Below are positions 18,347-26,328 of a DNA stretch of 64,000 bases, piece after piece; the first letter of the stretch is position 1, and every line of letters starts with the position of its first letter. Under the pieces are notes generated by a model, which ran no database searches, was not told where the DNA came from, and was given only the letters and a program-made list of their open reading frames with translations. The stretch is from contig NZ_RKLY01000001.1 in assembly GCF_004745525.1 (NCBI RefSeq), positions 62,001 through 126,000 on the forward strand. The letters are read 5' to 3'. A program made the position numbers and the translations under genes. Source of the DNA: Companilactobacillus suantsaicola. Its GTDB lineage: Bacteria > Bacillota > Bacilli > Lactobacillales > Lactobacillaceae.

Positions 18347-19039
18347 ATGGATAAACCAGTTATAGTAGCACTAGATTATGCGGATGATTTTGAATGTATA
18401 AATTTTTTGAACCAGTTTCCTAAAAATCAGAAATTGTTTTTAAAAATAGGTCTGGAAATGTTTTGCCAATTCGGTTACCCGTTCGTAAAAAGTTTGCGTG
18501 AACGTGGTTACGAAATTTTCTTGGATTTAAAGTTGCACGATATTCCTAATACTGTCAAACGGACTTGTCAGATGATCGCCAAATGGGATGTTCAATTATT
18601 GACGATTCATGCCAGTGGTGGAGCAGAGATGATCAAAGCTGCCAAAGCTGGTTTAGCCGGTTCGAATACGAAATTATTAGCGGTGACTCAGCTGACTTCC
18701 TTAGGACAGACCGAGTTAGTCAATGAATTGAAAGTTCCTTTAAAGTCACAAGATTACGTAACTCACTTAGCTAAATTAGCTTTTGACAATGGTGCAGACG
18801 GGGTAATCTCATCCGCACTTGAAGTTCCGATGATTAAAGAAGTAACTAGTCAAGATTTCTTATGCATAACGCCAGGAATCAGGCCCAAGACTGAACAAGC
18901 AGGCGACCAAAAGAGAGTAGCGACTCCGTCTCAAGCTAGAAGTTTAGGCAGTGATGGTATTGTCGTCGGCCGTCCCATCACGCAAGCAAAAAACAGTTTG
19001 AATGCTTATATGAACATCGATAAGGAGTGGGATAAATAA
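18347..19039 (+). CDS. pyrF: Orotidine 5'-phosphate decarboxylase
   Basis: Forms UMP from OMP. 230 residues, TIM barrel. The catalytic block is FLDLKLHDIPNT (about 58-69) and the phosphate-binding end is DGIVVGRPIT. The start ATG follows a GGGG site. Its stop overlaps the first base of pyrE, so coupling is likely. Confidence 0.96.
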   Translation: MDKPVIVALDYADDFECINFLNQFPKNQKLFLKIGLEMFCQFGYPFVKSLRERGYEIFLDLKLHDIPNTVKRTCQMIAKWDVQLLTIHASGGAEMIKAAKAGLAGSNTKLLAVTQLTSLGQTELVNELKVPLKSQDYVTHLAKLAFDNGADGVISSALEVPMIKEVTSQDFLCITPGIRPKTEQAGDQKRVATPSQARSLGSDGIVVGRPITQAKNSLNAYMNIDKEWDK

Positions 19040-19674
19040 TGGATAAAGAAATTGCCAGAGATATTGCAAGTCAATTATTAAAAATTAAAGCGGTGACTTT
19101 AAGTCCCAAAGAACCTTTTACGTGGGCAAGTGGCATCAAATCACCAATTTATACCGATAATCGTTTGACGATTGCTTATCCAAAATTCCGTCAAACTATT
19201 GCCGATGACCTAGCAGTTTTAATCAAGGAAAAATATCCTGATGTTGAAATTATCGGCGGGGTGGCTACAGCAGGTATCCCTCACGCTACAGGGGTTGCTA
19301 ATGCCTTGGGATTACCACTTAACTATGTTCGTCCTAAGAAAAAAGACCATGGTAAGAAAGGTCAAATTGAAGGTCGCTGTGAAGCTAATGATAAAGTTGT
19401 TTTGATCGATGATTTAATTTCAACCGGTGGCAGTATTTTAAAAGCAGTCGATGCGGTCAAAGAAACCGGTGCACAAGTTATCGGTACAGTGGCGATTTTT
19501 TCTTATGACTTGCCAGAAAGCAAGACCAATTTTGCCCAAAAAGATCTGCAATTATTCACTTTAACTGATTTTCCAACACTGATTGAGGTTGCTCAAGAAC
19601 TTGATTATGTTGAAAAAAATGATACAGAGTTACTTCATGAATGGTACAAAAATCCCGAAGGCTGGTGTAAATAA
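19039..19674 (+). CDS. pyrE: Orotate phosphoribosyltransferase
   Basis: Adds orotate to PRPP to give OMP. 211 residues. The PRPP-binding motif VVLIDDLISTGGS is at about 116-128, and YVRPKKKDHGKKGQIEG is the flexible loop that closes the active site. It overlaps pyrF and pyrD by single bases (TAATG junctions). Confidence 0.96.
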   Translation: MDKEIARDIASQLLKIKAVTLSPKEPFTWASGIKSPIYTDNRLTIAYPKFRQTIADDLAVLIKEKYPDVEIIGGVATAGIPHATGVANALGLPLNYVRPKKKDHGKKGQIEGRCEANDKVVLIDDLISTGGSILKAVDAVKETGAQVIGTVAIFSYDLPESKTNFAQKDLQLFTLTDFPTLIEVAQELDYVEKNDTELLHEWYKNPEGWCK

Positions 19675-20822
19675 TGGATTTATATAAAGCAGTTCGTCCC
19701 TTAATTTTTAAAGTTGACCCAGAAGTTGATCATCATCTAGTAGCTAACGGGTTAAAGATGTTTAATCGCACACCACAAGTTTTAAAGACGATGTTTTTAA
19801 CTAAGAAACGTGCTGATTTAAAGGTGACCGTCAAAGGAGTAACTTTTGACTCACCAATCGGTATTGCCGCTGGCTTTGACAAAAAAGCTGAATTTTACAA
19901 TAGTTTGGGTGCTTTAGGTGCTGGTTTTGTAGAAATTGGTAGTGTCACAAAGCACAATCAGCCAGGAAATAAAAAGAAACGAATTTTTCGTTTGCCAGAA
20001 GATCAAGCCATTATCAACCGTATGGGCTTGAATAACTTAGGTGTTGAAGAAACAATCAAACATTTGGCTAATACGCCTAAACACACGACAATCGGTATCA
20101 GTGTTGCTCCAGGACACGGTTTAACGAGTGATGAAATGATTAATGAAATGGTCGAAGATATTCAAGAAATTCATTCTTTTGCGGACTATATTGCCTTGAA
20201 TCAAAGTTGTCCTAATCAAAAGGGCGTTACAACTTTACAAGAGATTCCAGTTGCTAAAAAATTGCTTCAAAAGATTCACAACTTACACATTAAAGAACCA
20301 ATCTTTTGTAAATTTGGTAATGACATTTCAGCTGAAGAATTGATCGAATTGATCAAGGAAACGGATGGTTTAATGGATGGAGTGATTTTGACTAACACAG
20401 CTTCAAATCCAAGTTCAGTTCATGATCGACTTCAATCAAGTCATCGAAATGAAGGTGGCGGATTGAGTGGTAAGCCAATTTTCATGAAGTCACTCAGTTT
20501 AACTAAAGCCATTCACCAAGCATATCCAAACTTACCAATCATGTTCTCCGGTGGTGTTTTTACTCCCGAAGATGCGACTGCAGCTTTAGAGGCGGGCGCT
20601 AGTTTGGTACAAGTTTATACTGGATTTATTTACAATGGACCGTTGTTATTAGAAAAAATTAATCAATATTTATCCAAAAATAAAATTCTTGAAAAATTAG
20701 ATTATACGAATGTTTCAAAAGCCCCAGTCCGAGATGATCAAGATATTGAAATCACTGAAATTGAAGAAAATGAGAAGGTCGAACTAGATGCCAATTCAGG
20801 TGCTTCATTTCATGAGGAATAA
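19674..20822 (+). CDS. pyrD: Dihydroorotate dehydrogenase, class 2-like with a Cys at the base position
   Basis: Oxidises dihydroorotate to orotate with FMN. 382 residues. It has the class 2 layout: an N-terminal helical extension (about 1-45) used for membrane and quinone contact, then SPIGIAAGFDKKAE, GSVTKHNQPGNKKKRIFRL and INRMGLNN. The active-site loop reads LNQSCPN with Cys179 where class 2 enzymes normally have Ser (NxSSPN); Cys is the class 1 residue. The C-terminus has an acidic tail of about 45 residues (ITEIEENEKVELD) that E. coli PyrD lacks. Last gene of the pyr operon; a strong terminator follows. The electron acceptor is inferred to be quinone. Confidence 0.9.
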   Translation: MDLYKAVRPLIFKVDPEVDHHLVANGLKMFNRTPQVLKTMFLTKKRADLKVTVKGVTFDSPIGIAAGFDKKAEFYNSLGALGAGFVEIGSVTKHNQPGNKKKRIFRLPEDQAIINRMGLNNLGVEETIKHLANTPKHTTIGISVAPGHGLTSDEMINEMVEDIQEIHSFADYIALNQSCPNQKGVTTLQEIPVAKKLLQKIHNLHIKEPIFCKFGNDISAEELIELIKETDGLMDGVILTNTASNPSSVHDRLQSSHRNEGGGLSGKPIFMKSLSLTKAIHQAYPNLPIMFSGGVFTPEDATAALEAGASLVQVYTGFIYNGPLLLEKINQYLSKNKILEKLDYTNVSKAPVRDDQDIEITEIEENEKVELDANSGASFHEE

Positions 20823-20824
20823 CT

Positions 20825-20870
20825 AAAAAATCCCATCATAGCAACTTTTGTTGTGTGATGGGATTTTTTT
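20825..20870. terminator. Strong terminator of the pyr operon
   Basis: AAAAAATCCCATCA pairs perfectly with TGATGGGATTTTTT, with a further GCAAC / GTTGT stem inside. Confidence 0.93.
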
Positions 20871-20954
20871 AGTTTTTGATGTAAAAATTTCCCGAAAGTT
20901 GTATCTTTAATTTTCAGAAAATATTACAATTAGTTTTATTTGAGGAGGAAACAA

Positions 20955-21788
20955 ATGAGTTACAAATTAATTACCACAGATATGGATGATACGCTACTTA
21001 CTACCGCTAAGGAGATATCAGAAAAGAATCAGTTGATGATCAAACAAGCTATGGAAAATGGGGTTAAAGTAGTACTTTGTTCCGGCCGTCCCCATGCCGC
21101 CATGTATGACTATGCAAAGTCCTTAGGAATCACCGGTAAAGATAATTATATGATCACAAACGGTGGTGCCATTATTGAAAATATGGAAGGCGAGATCCTT
21201 TACGAGAAAACTCTCGACAATGACTTCTACCACGAATTTGTCGCTTATGCTCGTGAACAAATATTGCCATATTGTGTTTTAGATATTCAAGGTAATACTT
21301 ATACAAGCAATTTTGATTTTATTGATGAATATACGATTGACATGGCTTTTGAAAACAACCGTGGTTTATATGTAAAGGAACCGGAATCATTGCCACGTAA
21401 TTTTCGAATTACCAAAGCAGTTGTAAACGGAAATGAAAACTTCTTGGATGAAATGACTGAAATTATTAAACGTCGTTTTCCAGATAAGTTCGTCGTCCGT
21501 ACTGGAGTAGGTTATTTAGAAATCTTCCCCCAAAACGTCAATAAAGGTGAAGCCATCAAGGTGTTGGCTAACAGGCTCCAAATTGATTTGCAAGATGTTT
21601 TAGCGGTTGGAGATCGTGACAATGATATTTCCATGTTAAAAGTTGCCGGAAAGGCAGTTGCGATGGGAAATGCCCAAATTGGTGTTAAGGCAGTCAGTGA
21701 TTTTATAACTAGCGACAATAATCACGACGGAGTTGGTTGTGCAATTGAGAAATTTGTTATCGATGATTTAGCTGTTGAATCACTTTGA
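20955..21788 (+). CDS. Cof-type HAD-superfamily phosphatase
   Basis: 277 residues, HAD class IIB. Motif I is TDMDDTLLTT with the nucleophile and acid Asp near residue 9-11. Motif II is VLCSGRP, motif III Lys lies in NKGEAIK, and motif IV is GDRDNDISML. Cof-type enzymes dephosphorylate small sugar phosphates, nucleotides or cofactors; the substrate is not predictable. The product is clearly paralogous to the gene at 53739. Start ATG 20955 behind GAGGAGG; an upstream TTG lies before that site. Confidence 0.88.
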   Translation: MSYKLITTDMDDTLLTTAKEISEKNQLMIKQAMENGVKVVLCSGRPHAAMYDYAKSLGITGKDNYMITNGGAIIENMEGEILYEKTLDNDFYHEFVAYAREQILPYCVLDIQGNTYTSNFDFIDEYTIDMAFENNRGLYVKEPESLPRNFRITKAVVNGNENFLDEMTEIIKRRFPDKFVVRTGVGYLEIFPQNVNKGEAIKVLANRLQIDLQDVLAVGDRDNDISMLKVAGKAVAMGNAQIGVKAVSDFITSDNNHDGVGCAIEKFVIDDLAVESL

Positions 21789-21789
21789 T

Positions 21790-23379
21790 TTAAATAAATA
21801 ATGTAAAGTCAAAACCGACAATTCCGACGAGTAAACTGTAAAGTAAAGCCGGTAAGACAGTTTTACGCAAGATATTACCTTCTTGACCACTCAAGCCAAC
21901 GACTGAACTAACTGAGACGATATTGTGAACACAGATCATATTACCGGCAGCAGCCCCAATTAATTGGGCAGCTAAAACTAGTTCTTTTGAAACATTTGCA
22001 TTAACAGCAATGTCAGCTTGAATCTGTCCGAAGGTCAAAGTTGAAACAGTCGTACTTCCAGTAACGAAAGAACCTAATTGACCTAAGAATGGTGCGATAA
22101 TGATCCAAATTGAAGATAAGTATTTAGAGATGATCTCTGCAATGTACATCGGCATGCTAGGTAATTTTGCTAAATTGATCTCTGAGTTAGTAAAAATTTG
22201 TACCATAATCAAAGTTACGATTAAAGCTAGGGCAGTTGATTTCATTGAAAGAACTACTTTTTTAGCAGTTGGCAAGAAACTCTTCAATGATTTAACTTGG
22301 ATCAAGAGACCGATAATTACGGAGATCGTCAGCAGTGTTCCCGGTGAATAAAGAAATTCCCAATCGGAATTGATCTGTGAATAACCTAAGATATTCTGCC
22401 AAGATAAGTTAACATTTTTCACGAGAAATTCTTTTAATGGTTGGATAGTTCTAGTTGCCAATAACATTAAAATAACCACAATGTAAGGTGACCAAGCAGT
22501 CAAAAGTGACATTGAGGATTTTTCTTCAGTAACAACTTTTTTGGAAGTTGACCAAGGATTTGTGAAAACTGTTTTAGGAAGAAGAATCTTAAATTTAATC
22601 GTGATAATTGCCAAAATAATGGCACCAAATGGAGCCAGAATGGAGACAAATTCATAACTGACCACAAAAGAGATCAATAAGGCTAAGAGGCTATAAGCTA
22701 ACCCGATGAGGATAGTCCAAGGAATCAAACTGAGAAAATCTTTTTGTTTGTGTTCGTCATTTTTTCCAAAAACGAAGACTAGCATGAAAACGAGGATCAA
22801 AGGCATAAAAGTTCCAGCCAGTAAATCTAATTGTGTGATTCGTTGACCAATGGCGTTGAGAAAATCTGCTTTTTCACTGACGTTACTTAAACCAACTGTC
22901 AAAGGTGTACCAACAGCTCCAAAGGAAGCAGGAGTTGAATCGGCTACAAGAGCTAGAGTAACAGCTGCCATTGGCGAAAAACCTAAGGCAATCATCAAAG
23001 GTGCTGTGACCATTGCTGGAGTTCCAAAACCCGAAACTCCTTCGATCAAGCCACCGAAAAGAAATGCGACTAAAATTAGTTGAATTCGCATATCAGCGGA
23101 CAAAGTGTGAAAACCTGAATTGATTCGATCAATCGCTCCAGTGTGTTGTAAAACATTGAGCATCATCAAGGCTCCAAATAAAATCCAAAGGATCGGCAAA
23201 GCTTTGTGAATGGATTGAAAAATGGAAGCAAGTAAAACCTTAGCTGGCATTTTCCAAAATAAAAATCCCTCAATAAGCACGATCAAGGCACTGATCGACA
23301 TCCCCTTTGTCGCCGGCATGTTGATTACCCCTAAAAGAATTAAAGGGAGAATCACAGCTGAGAGTGCAACAATAATCAT
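21790..23379 (-). CDS. lctP: L-lactate permease, LctP family
   Basis: Integral membrane proton/lactate (glycolate) symporter of 529 residues with about 12-14 hydrophobic segments. The family block FGGLIEGVSGFGTPAMVTAPLM is present around residue 108-130, followed by ADSTPASFGAVGTPL. The C-terminal half has the conserved GSFVTGSTTVSTLTFG and QLIGAAAGNMICVHNI. A start ATG follows AAAGGAG. It converges with the HAD gene with only one base between the stops and no terminator hairpin visible. In a lactic acid bacterium it may import lactate or help export it. Confidence 0.93.
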   Translation of the reverse strand: MIIVALSAVILPLILLGVINMPATKGMSISALIVLIEGFLFWKMPAKVLLASIFQSIHKALPILWILFGALMMLNVLQHTGAIDRINSGFHTLSADMRIQLILVAFLFGGLIEGVSGFGTPAMVTAPLMIALGFSPMAAVTLALVADSTPASFGAVGTPLTVGLSNVSEKADFLNAIGQRITQLDLLAGTFMPLILVFMLVFVFGKNDEHKQKDFLSLIPWTILIGLAYSLLALLISFVVSYEFVSILAPFGAIILAIITIKFKILLPKTVFTNPWSTSKKVVTEEKSSMSLLTAWSPYIVVILMLLATRTIQPLKEFLVKNVNLSWQNILGYSQINSDWEFLYSPGTLLTISVIIGLLIQVKSLKSFLPTAKKVVLSMKSTALALIVTLIMVQIFTNSEINLAKLPSMPMYIAEIISKYLSSIWIIIAPFLGQLGSFVTGSTTVSTLTFGQIQADIAVNANVSKELVLAAQLIGAAAGNMICVHNIVSVSSVVGLSGQEGNILRKTVLPALLYSLLVGIVGFDFTLFI

Positions 23380-23661
23380 AAGAAACTCCTTTCAAAAACA
23401 TACTTTTATTATTATATAATTTTTTCCTAATGAAAATGAACAGAAAATATAAAAATATTTTATCTTTACTGAAAATAATAGTGAGATTTGGTTTTTCTGA
23501 TTCGAGTATACGCATTGGTCAGCCGAAAAAACAAGGGTTGTTGTACTCCAAACTAGACTAGTCGTTTGAAATATTTCAGTCAGTTCTGAAATTGGATAGA
23601 TTCCTGTTTGAATCAGTGCTTAACTGTTTTGTGGCCTGGATGTGCTGTCATTTTTGATATA

Positions 23662-23717
23662 AAGAATCTTATTGGTGTCGTAGTAGAATGCGACAGACTA
23701 ATAAGATTCTTTTTTTC
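23662..23717 (+). terminator. Orphan terminator-like hairpin
   Basis: AAAGAATCTTATT pairs with AATAAGATTCTTT, and GTGTCG pairs with CGACA inside; the loop is AGTAGAATG-like and eight T follow. No protein gene lies upstream on this strand for nearly 2 kb, because lctP runs the other way. It could end a small RNA. Confidence 0.7.
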
Positions 23718-23826
23718 GTTATTATCTCTACTTTGAGCAGTGGTAAGTACAGTGATTATTTTAGAGATTAAACACTAATTCAGAATCGAATTATTATTTT
23801 AAAAAATAAAATACTATTTTGAATAT

Positions 23827-23861
23827 ATTACTTTGACACACATAGTAATTGGTGATACATT
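23827..23861 (+). promoter_or_regulatory. padR promoter with overlapping dyad operator
   Basis: TTGACA (23833-23838), 17-base spacer, TACATT (23856-23861). A perfect dyad, ATTACT (23827-23832) and AGTAAT (23844-23849), flanks the -35 box. PadR-type regulators usually repress their own promoter through such dyads; which protein binds here is inference. Confidence 0.65.
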
Positions 23862-23892
23862 ATTGTCATAGCAAAAAAGGTGGGGTAACGAA

Positions 23893-24243
23893 ATGAAACC
23901 AATGATTTCTAAGGATATTATTCGTGGCCATACAACGACGATTGTGTTAAACATTTTGAGTCAAACCGACAGTTATGGTTATGAAATCGCCAAACTAGTT
24001 AAAGAGTTGAGTCAAGGAAAATACGAATTGAATGAAGCAACTCTCTATACAGTTTTTAGACGATTAGAAAAAAATGGCGATATTGAAAGCTATTGGGGCG
24101 ATGAAACTCAAGGTGGACGTCGCAAGTATTACCAGATAACAACTCAAGGTAAACAAACTTTAGCTGACAATATAAAAGCCTGGAATTTTGCCAAGAAAGT
24201 AATTGATAATTTGATTTTAGGAAGGATAAATGATTATGAATGA
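23893..24243 (+). CDS. PadR family transcriptional regulator
   Basis: 116 residues, small PadR form (subfamily 2). The winged helix includes ILSQTDSYGYEIAKLVKEL and the hallmark LNEATLYTVFRRLEKNGDIESYW followed by GGRRKYYQIT. The short C-terminal helix serves for dimerization. It overlaps the downstream DUF1700-like gene by eight bases. In Gram-positives such pairs often respond to cell-envelope or membrane stress. The effector is unknown. Own promoter with a dyad over the -35. Confidence 0.92.
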   Translation: MKPMISKDIIRGHTTTIVLNILSQTDSYGYEIAKLVKELSQGKYELNEATLYTVFRRLEKNGDIESYWGDETQGGRRKYYQITTQGKQTLADNIKAWNFAKKVIDNLILGRINDYE

Positions 24244-25576
24244 AAAATTAAATTCACTAGTAGATGCTAAATTAGATAAAATTTTTGTAGATTATTCGGC
24301 AACCAAAGATTTAACGGAATTAAGAGAAGAAGTAGCTTCAGATCTGATTGCTTCAGCTCAAGATAAATTAAAAGATGGCAAGAGTGAAGAGGATGCTGTG
24401 GAACAAGCTTTTGCTGACTTTGGCGATATTGAGGAATTGATCAATTCAGTTCGCAACGAAGAAGATGATGGTCAAAAGGAATACCATAAAATTTTTCATG
24501 CTCATAATCTAGATGTTGATGAAGATGGTATCAAAATTGACAATGGTAAAATTTTAAATATCAATGATGACGGCATTTCTATTAACGGCGGCAAAACGAT
24601 TCAAATCAATGACGATGGTATTAAATTGGGGAATATGGTTATTAATGATGAAGGTATCAGTTTCGGTAAGCATCACAAGAAATCTTTTGATAACTTCGAA
24701 GCTCATTTTGATAATACGAATTTCAACACTGAAGTCCACGTTGAATCATTACCGTTAGTTGATGAACATGAATTTGATATCACAGATTTGAAAAAAATTG
24801 TGATTTCGTATGCCAATGCCAGTTTGAAAGTTGAAGCTAGTGATGGAGAAAAAGTCAAGATTCGTGAATACATGTCACGTAATAATCCTGATTATCAAGT
24901 AAGAACTGAATTAAGTTCTGATACTTTAAAGGTCATCCAAGGAAATGTTCCCCACTTCTTGCCGCTGAAAATCAAAGTCCAGATTTTAATTCCTAAACAA
25001 TTTGCAGGTGATCTACAGATCTTAAATCGCAGTGGGAATTTACAAGTTCAAGGATTAACTAATTTAAACAAAATCAATAGTGATGTTCGTAGTGGTTTAA
25101 TTTACTTGAATAACATTAAGAATAATCAGTTAATGATCAATGCTAATTCGGGTAAAGTCACACTCGACAATGTATATGTTCAAGGTGCAATGGCGATTGA
25201 TTCTCGCAGTGGTGTGACTGAATTAAGTTCTGTTTATAGTCCAGATTTCAATATTGAAGCACGCAGTGGCTCAATTAAAGGAGTCGATGTCTCTGGGGCC
25301 GGTAAAGTTTTGGCAAAATCAGGTACTATTAAATTGATTTTTAAAGAAATCACGGGAGATATATCCGTTGATAATAGTAGCGGCACAATTAAGATGATGA
25401 TGCCAGAAAATGACTCTTATGCTTTTGATTTGGAAGCCAAGAGTGGCAGTGTCAAAATGAAACATCAAGCTGATTTTAAACATGACGTTTCCAATCTCAA
25501 AGAGGGTGTTGTCGGAAATGACCCACAATATACTTTGACCGCTCGTGCTAAGTCAGGAACAATTAAAGTTGAATAA
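24236..25576 (+). CDS. DUF1700/HAAS plus DUF4097 (putative adhesin fold) protein with internal repeats
   Basis: 446 residues with no membrane helix or signal peptide. The N-terminus (about 1-80) is a HAAS/DUF1700-like helical domain (DAVEQAFADFGDIEELI). Next, at about 90-145, four short repeats of the form DDGIxIxxGKxIxIN suggest a small beta-roll. The rest is DUF4097-like beta-helix with recurring SG steps (RSGNLQV, RSGLIYL, NSGKVTL, RSGVTEL, RSGSIKG, KSGTIKL, SSGTIKM). The ATG at 24230 is also possible; AGGAAGG lies upstream of both. It is coupled to padR. Function unknown; an envelope-stress sensor or scaffold is a guess from context. Confidence 0.8.
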   Translation: MNEKLNSLVDAKLDKIFVDYSATKDLTELREEVASDLIASAQDKLKDGKSEEDAVEQAFADFGDIEELINSVRNEEDDGQKEYHKIFHAHNLDVDEDGIKIDNGKILNINDDGISINGGKTIQINDDGIKLGNMVINDEGISFGKHHKKSFDNFEAHFDNTNFNTEVHVESLPLVDEHEFDITDLKKIVISYANASLKVEASDGEKVKIREYMSRNNPDYQVRTELSSDTLKVIQGNVPHFLPLKIKVQILIPKQFAGDLQILNRSGNLQVQGLTNLNKINSDVRSGLIYLNNIKNNQLMINANSGKVTLDNVYVQGAMAIDSRSGVTELSSVYSPDFNIEARSGSIKGVDVSGAGKVLAKSGTIKLIFKEITGDISVDNSSGTIKMMMPENDSYAFDLEAKSGSVKMKHQADFKHDVSNLKEGVVGNDPQYTLTARAKSGTIKVE

Positions 25577-25591
25577 AAAATTTGTCCACTT

Positions 25592-25638
25592 AAAAAAGCC
25601 CTGTAGTAATCGAAGTTTAATTACTACAGAGCTTTTTA
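25592..25638. terminator. Bidirectional terminator between convergent genes
   Basis: AAAAAGCCCTGTAGTAAT pairs with ATTACTACAGAGCTTTTT (one mismatch). The right arm reaches the stop codon of the minus-strand gene. Confidence 0.9.
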
Positions 25639-26175
25639 ATTTATCTTTGAATCAATTATTTTTAGAACATTACTCAAGCGAAATAAAGTATTCGAATCAC
25701 GTCTTTGACTTGAAGATAAATCTAAGTCGATCGTTCCATTTTTAATTTCTAGTTCTAGATAGAAAGCTTTTCTTTTCCAAGGCAGGAGTGATTGTTTCGC
25801 TGGATTGATGGTTAAAATATCAGCTGAAGTATATTTATGATTGCCTTCAACTACATGATATTTATGGACTTGAGAAAAACTAATGAACTGAAAGTCGGTT
25901 TTATCTGGCAAGAGGACCATTTTTAAACGATCACGATAAGAATGCATCTTATAGTAAGAAATTCCGTGTTTTTCAACTTGCCAATGACCGAATAAAGTTC
26001 TCAAATTAGTTGGGTAATACCACAAGAGCATAAAACCCAGAATCAATAAAAATAGGCCCAAAGCTAATTTGAGGTTGATAGCTAAAAAAATGCTACCGAC
26101 GATCAAACTAAGGAGAAAACTAACTATCAAAGGACGACGGTTAATTTTGTTACCAAATTCAATTGAATCAGTCAT
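25636..26175 (-). CDS. Small two-helix membrane protein, unknown function
   Basis: 179 residues, not recognised. It has two adjacent hydrophobic segments at about 15-33 and 36-53, separated by a very short turn, then a soluble part of about 120 residues. The layout (a helical hairpin followed by a beta-rich domain with Lys/Tyr-rich strands) resembles bacterial PH-like membrane proteins, but I see no diagnostic motif. The start ATG follows AAAGGAT. It is a single gene that converges with the DUF4097 gene and is divergent from the YfcC transporter. Confidence 0.6.
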   Translation of the reverse strand: MTDSIEFGNKINRRPLIVSFLLSLIVGSIFLAINLKLALGLFLLILGFMLLWYYPTNLRTLFGHWQVEKHGISYYKMHSYRDRLKMVLLPDKTDFQFISFSQVHKYHVVEGNHKYTSADILTINPAKQSLLPWKRKAFYLELEIKNGTIDLDLSSSQRRDSNTLFRLSNVLKIIDSKIN

Positions 26176-26328
26176 TTGCGTTATCCTTTCTTTAATCTAT
26201 CAATATTGTAGCGGTTTGTATGCGCTATCACAAGTAGGCCTGTAGTATTTGTATGGGTTATTGATTGTATTGAGCTTTTTTTTCGTTTATTCTACAGGTA
26301 TCAAATAAAGAGAAGGAAGTAATAATTA

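Larger units (their letters stand above)
23380..23892. other. 513-base gene-free region between divergent lctP and padR
   Basis: It holds a TATAAT for lctP on the minus strand (23411-23416), an unassigned strong terminator hairpin (23662-23717) and the padR promoter/operator (23827-23861). Between 23450 and 23660 I see several short inverted repeats (such as GATTC-CTGTTT-GAATC) but no convincing gene. Confidence 0.6.
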
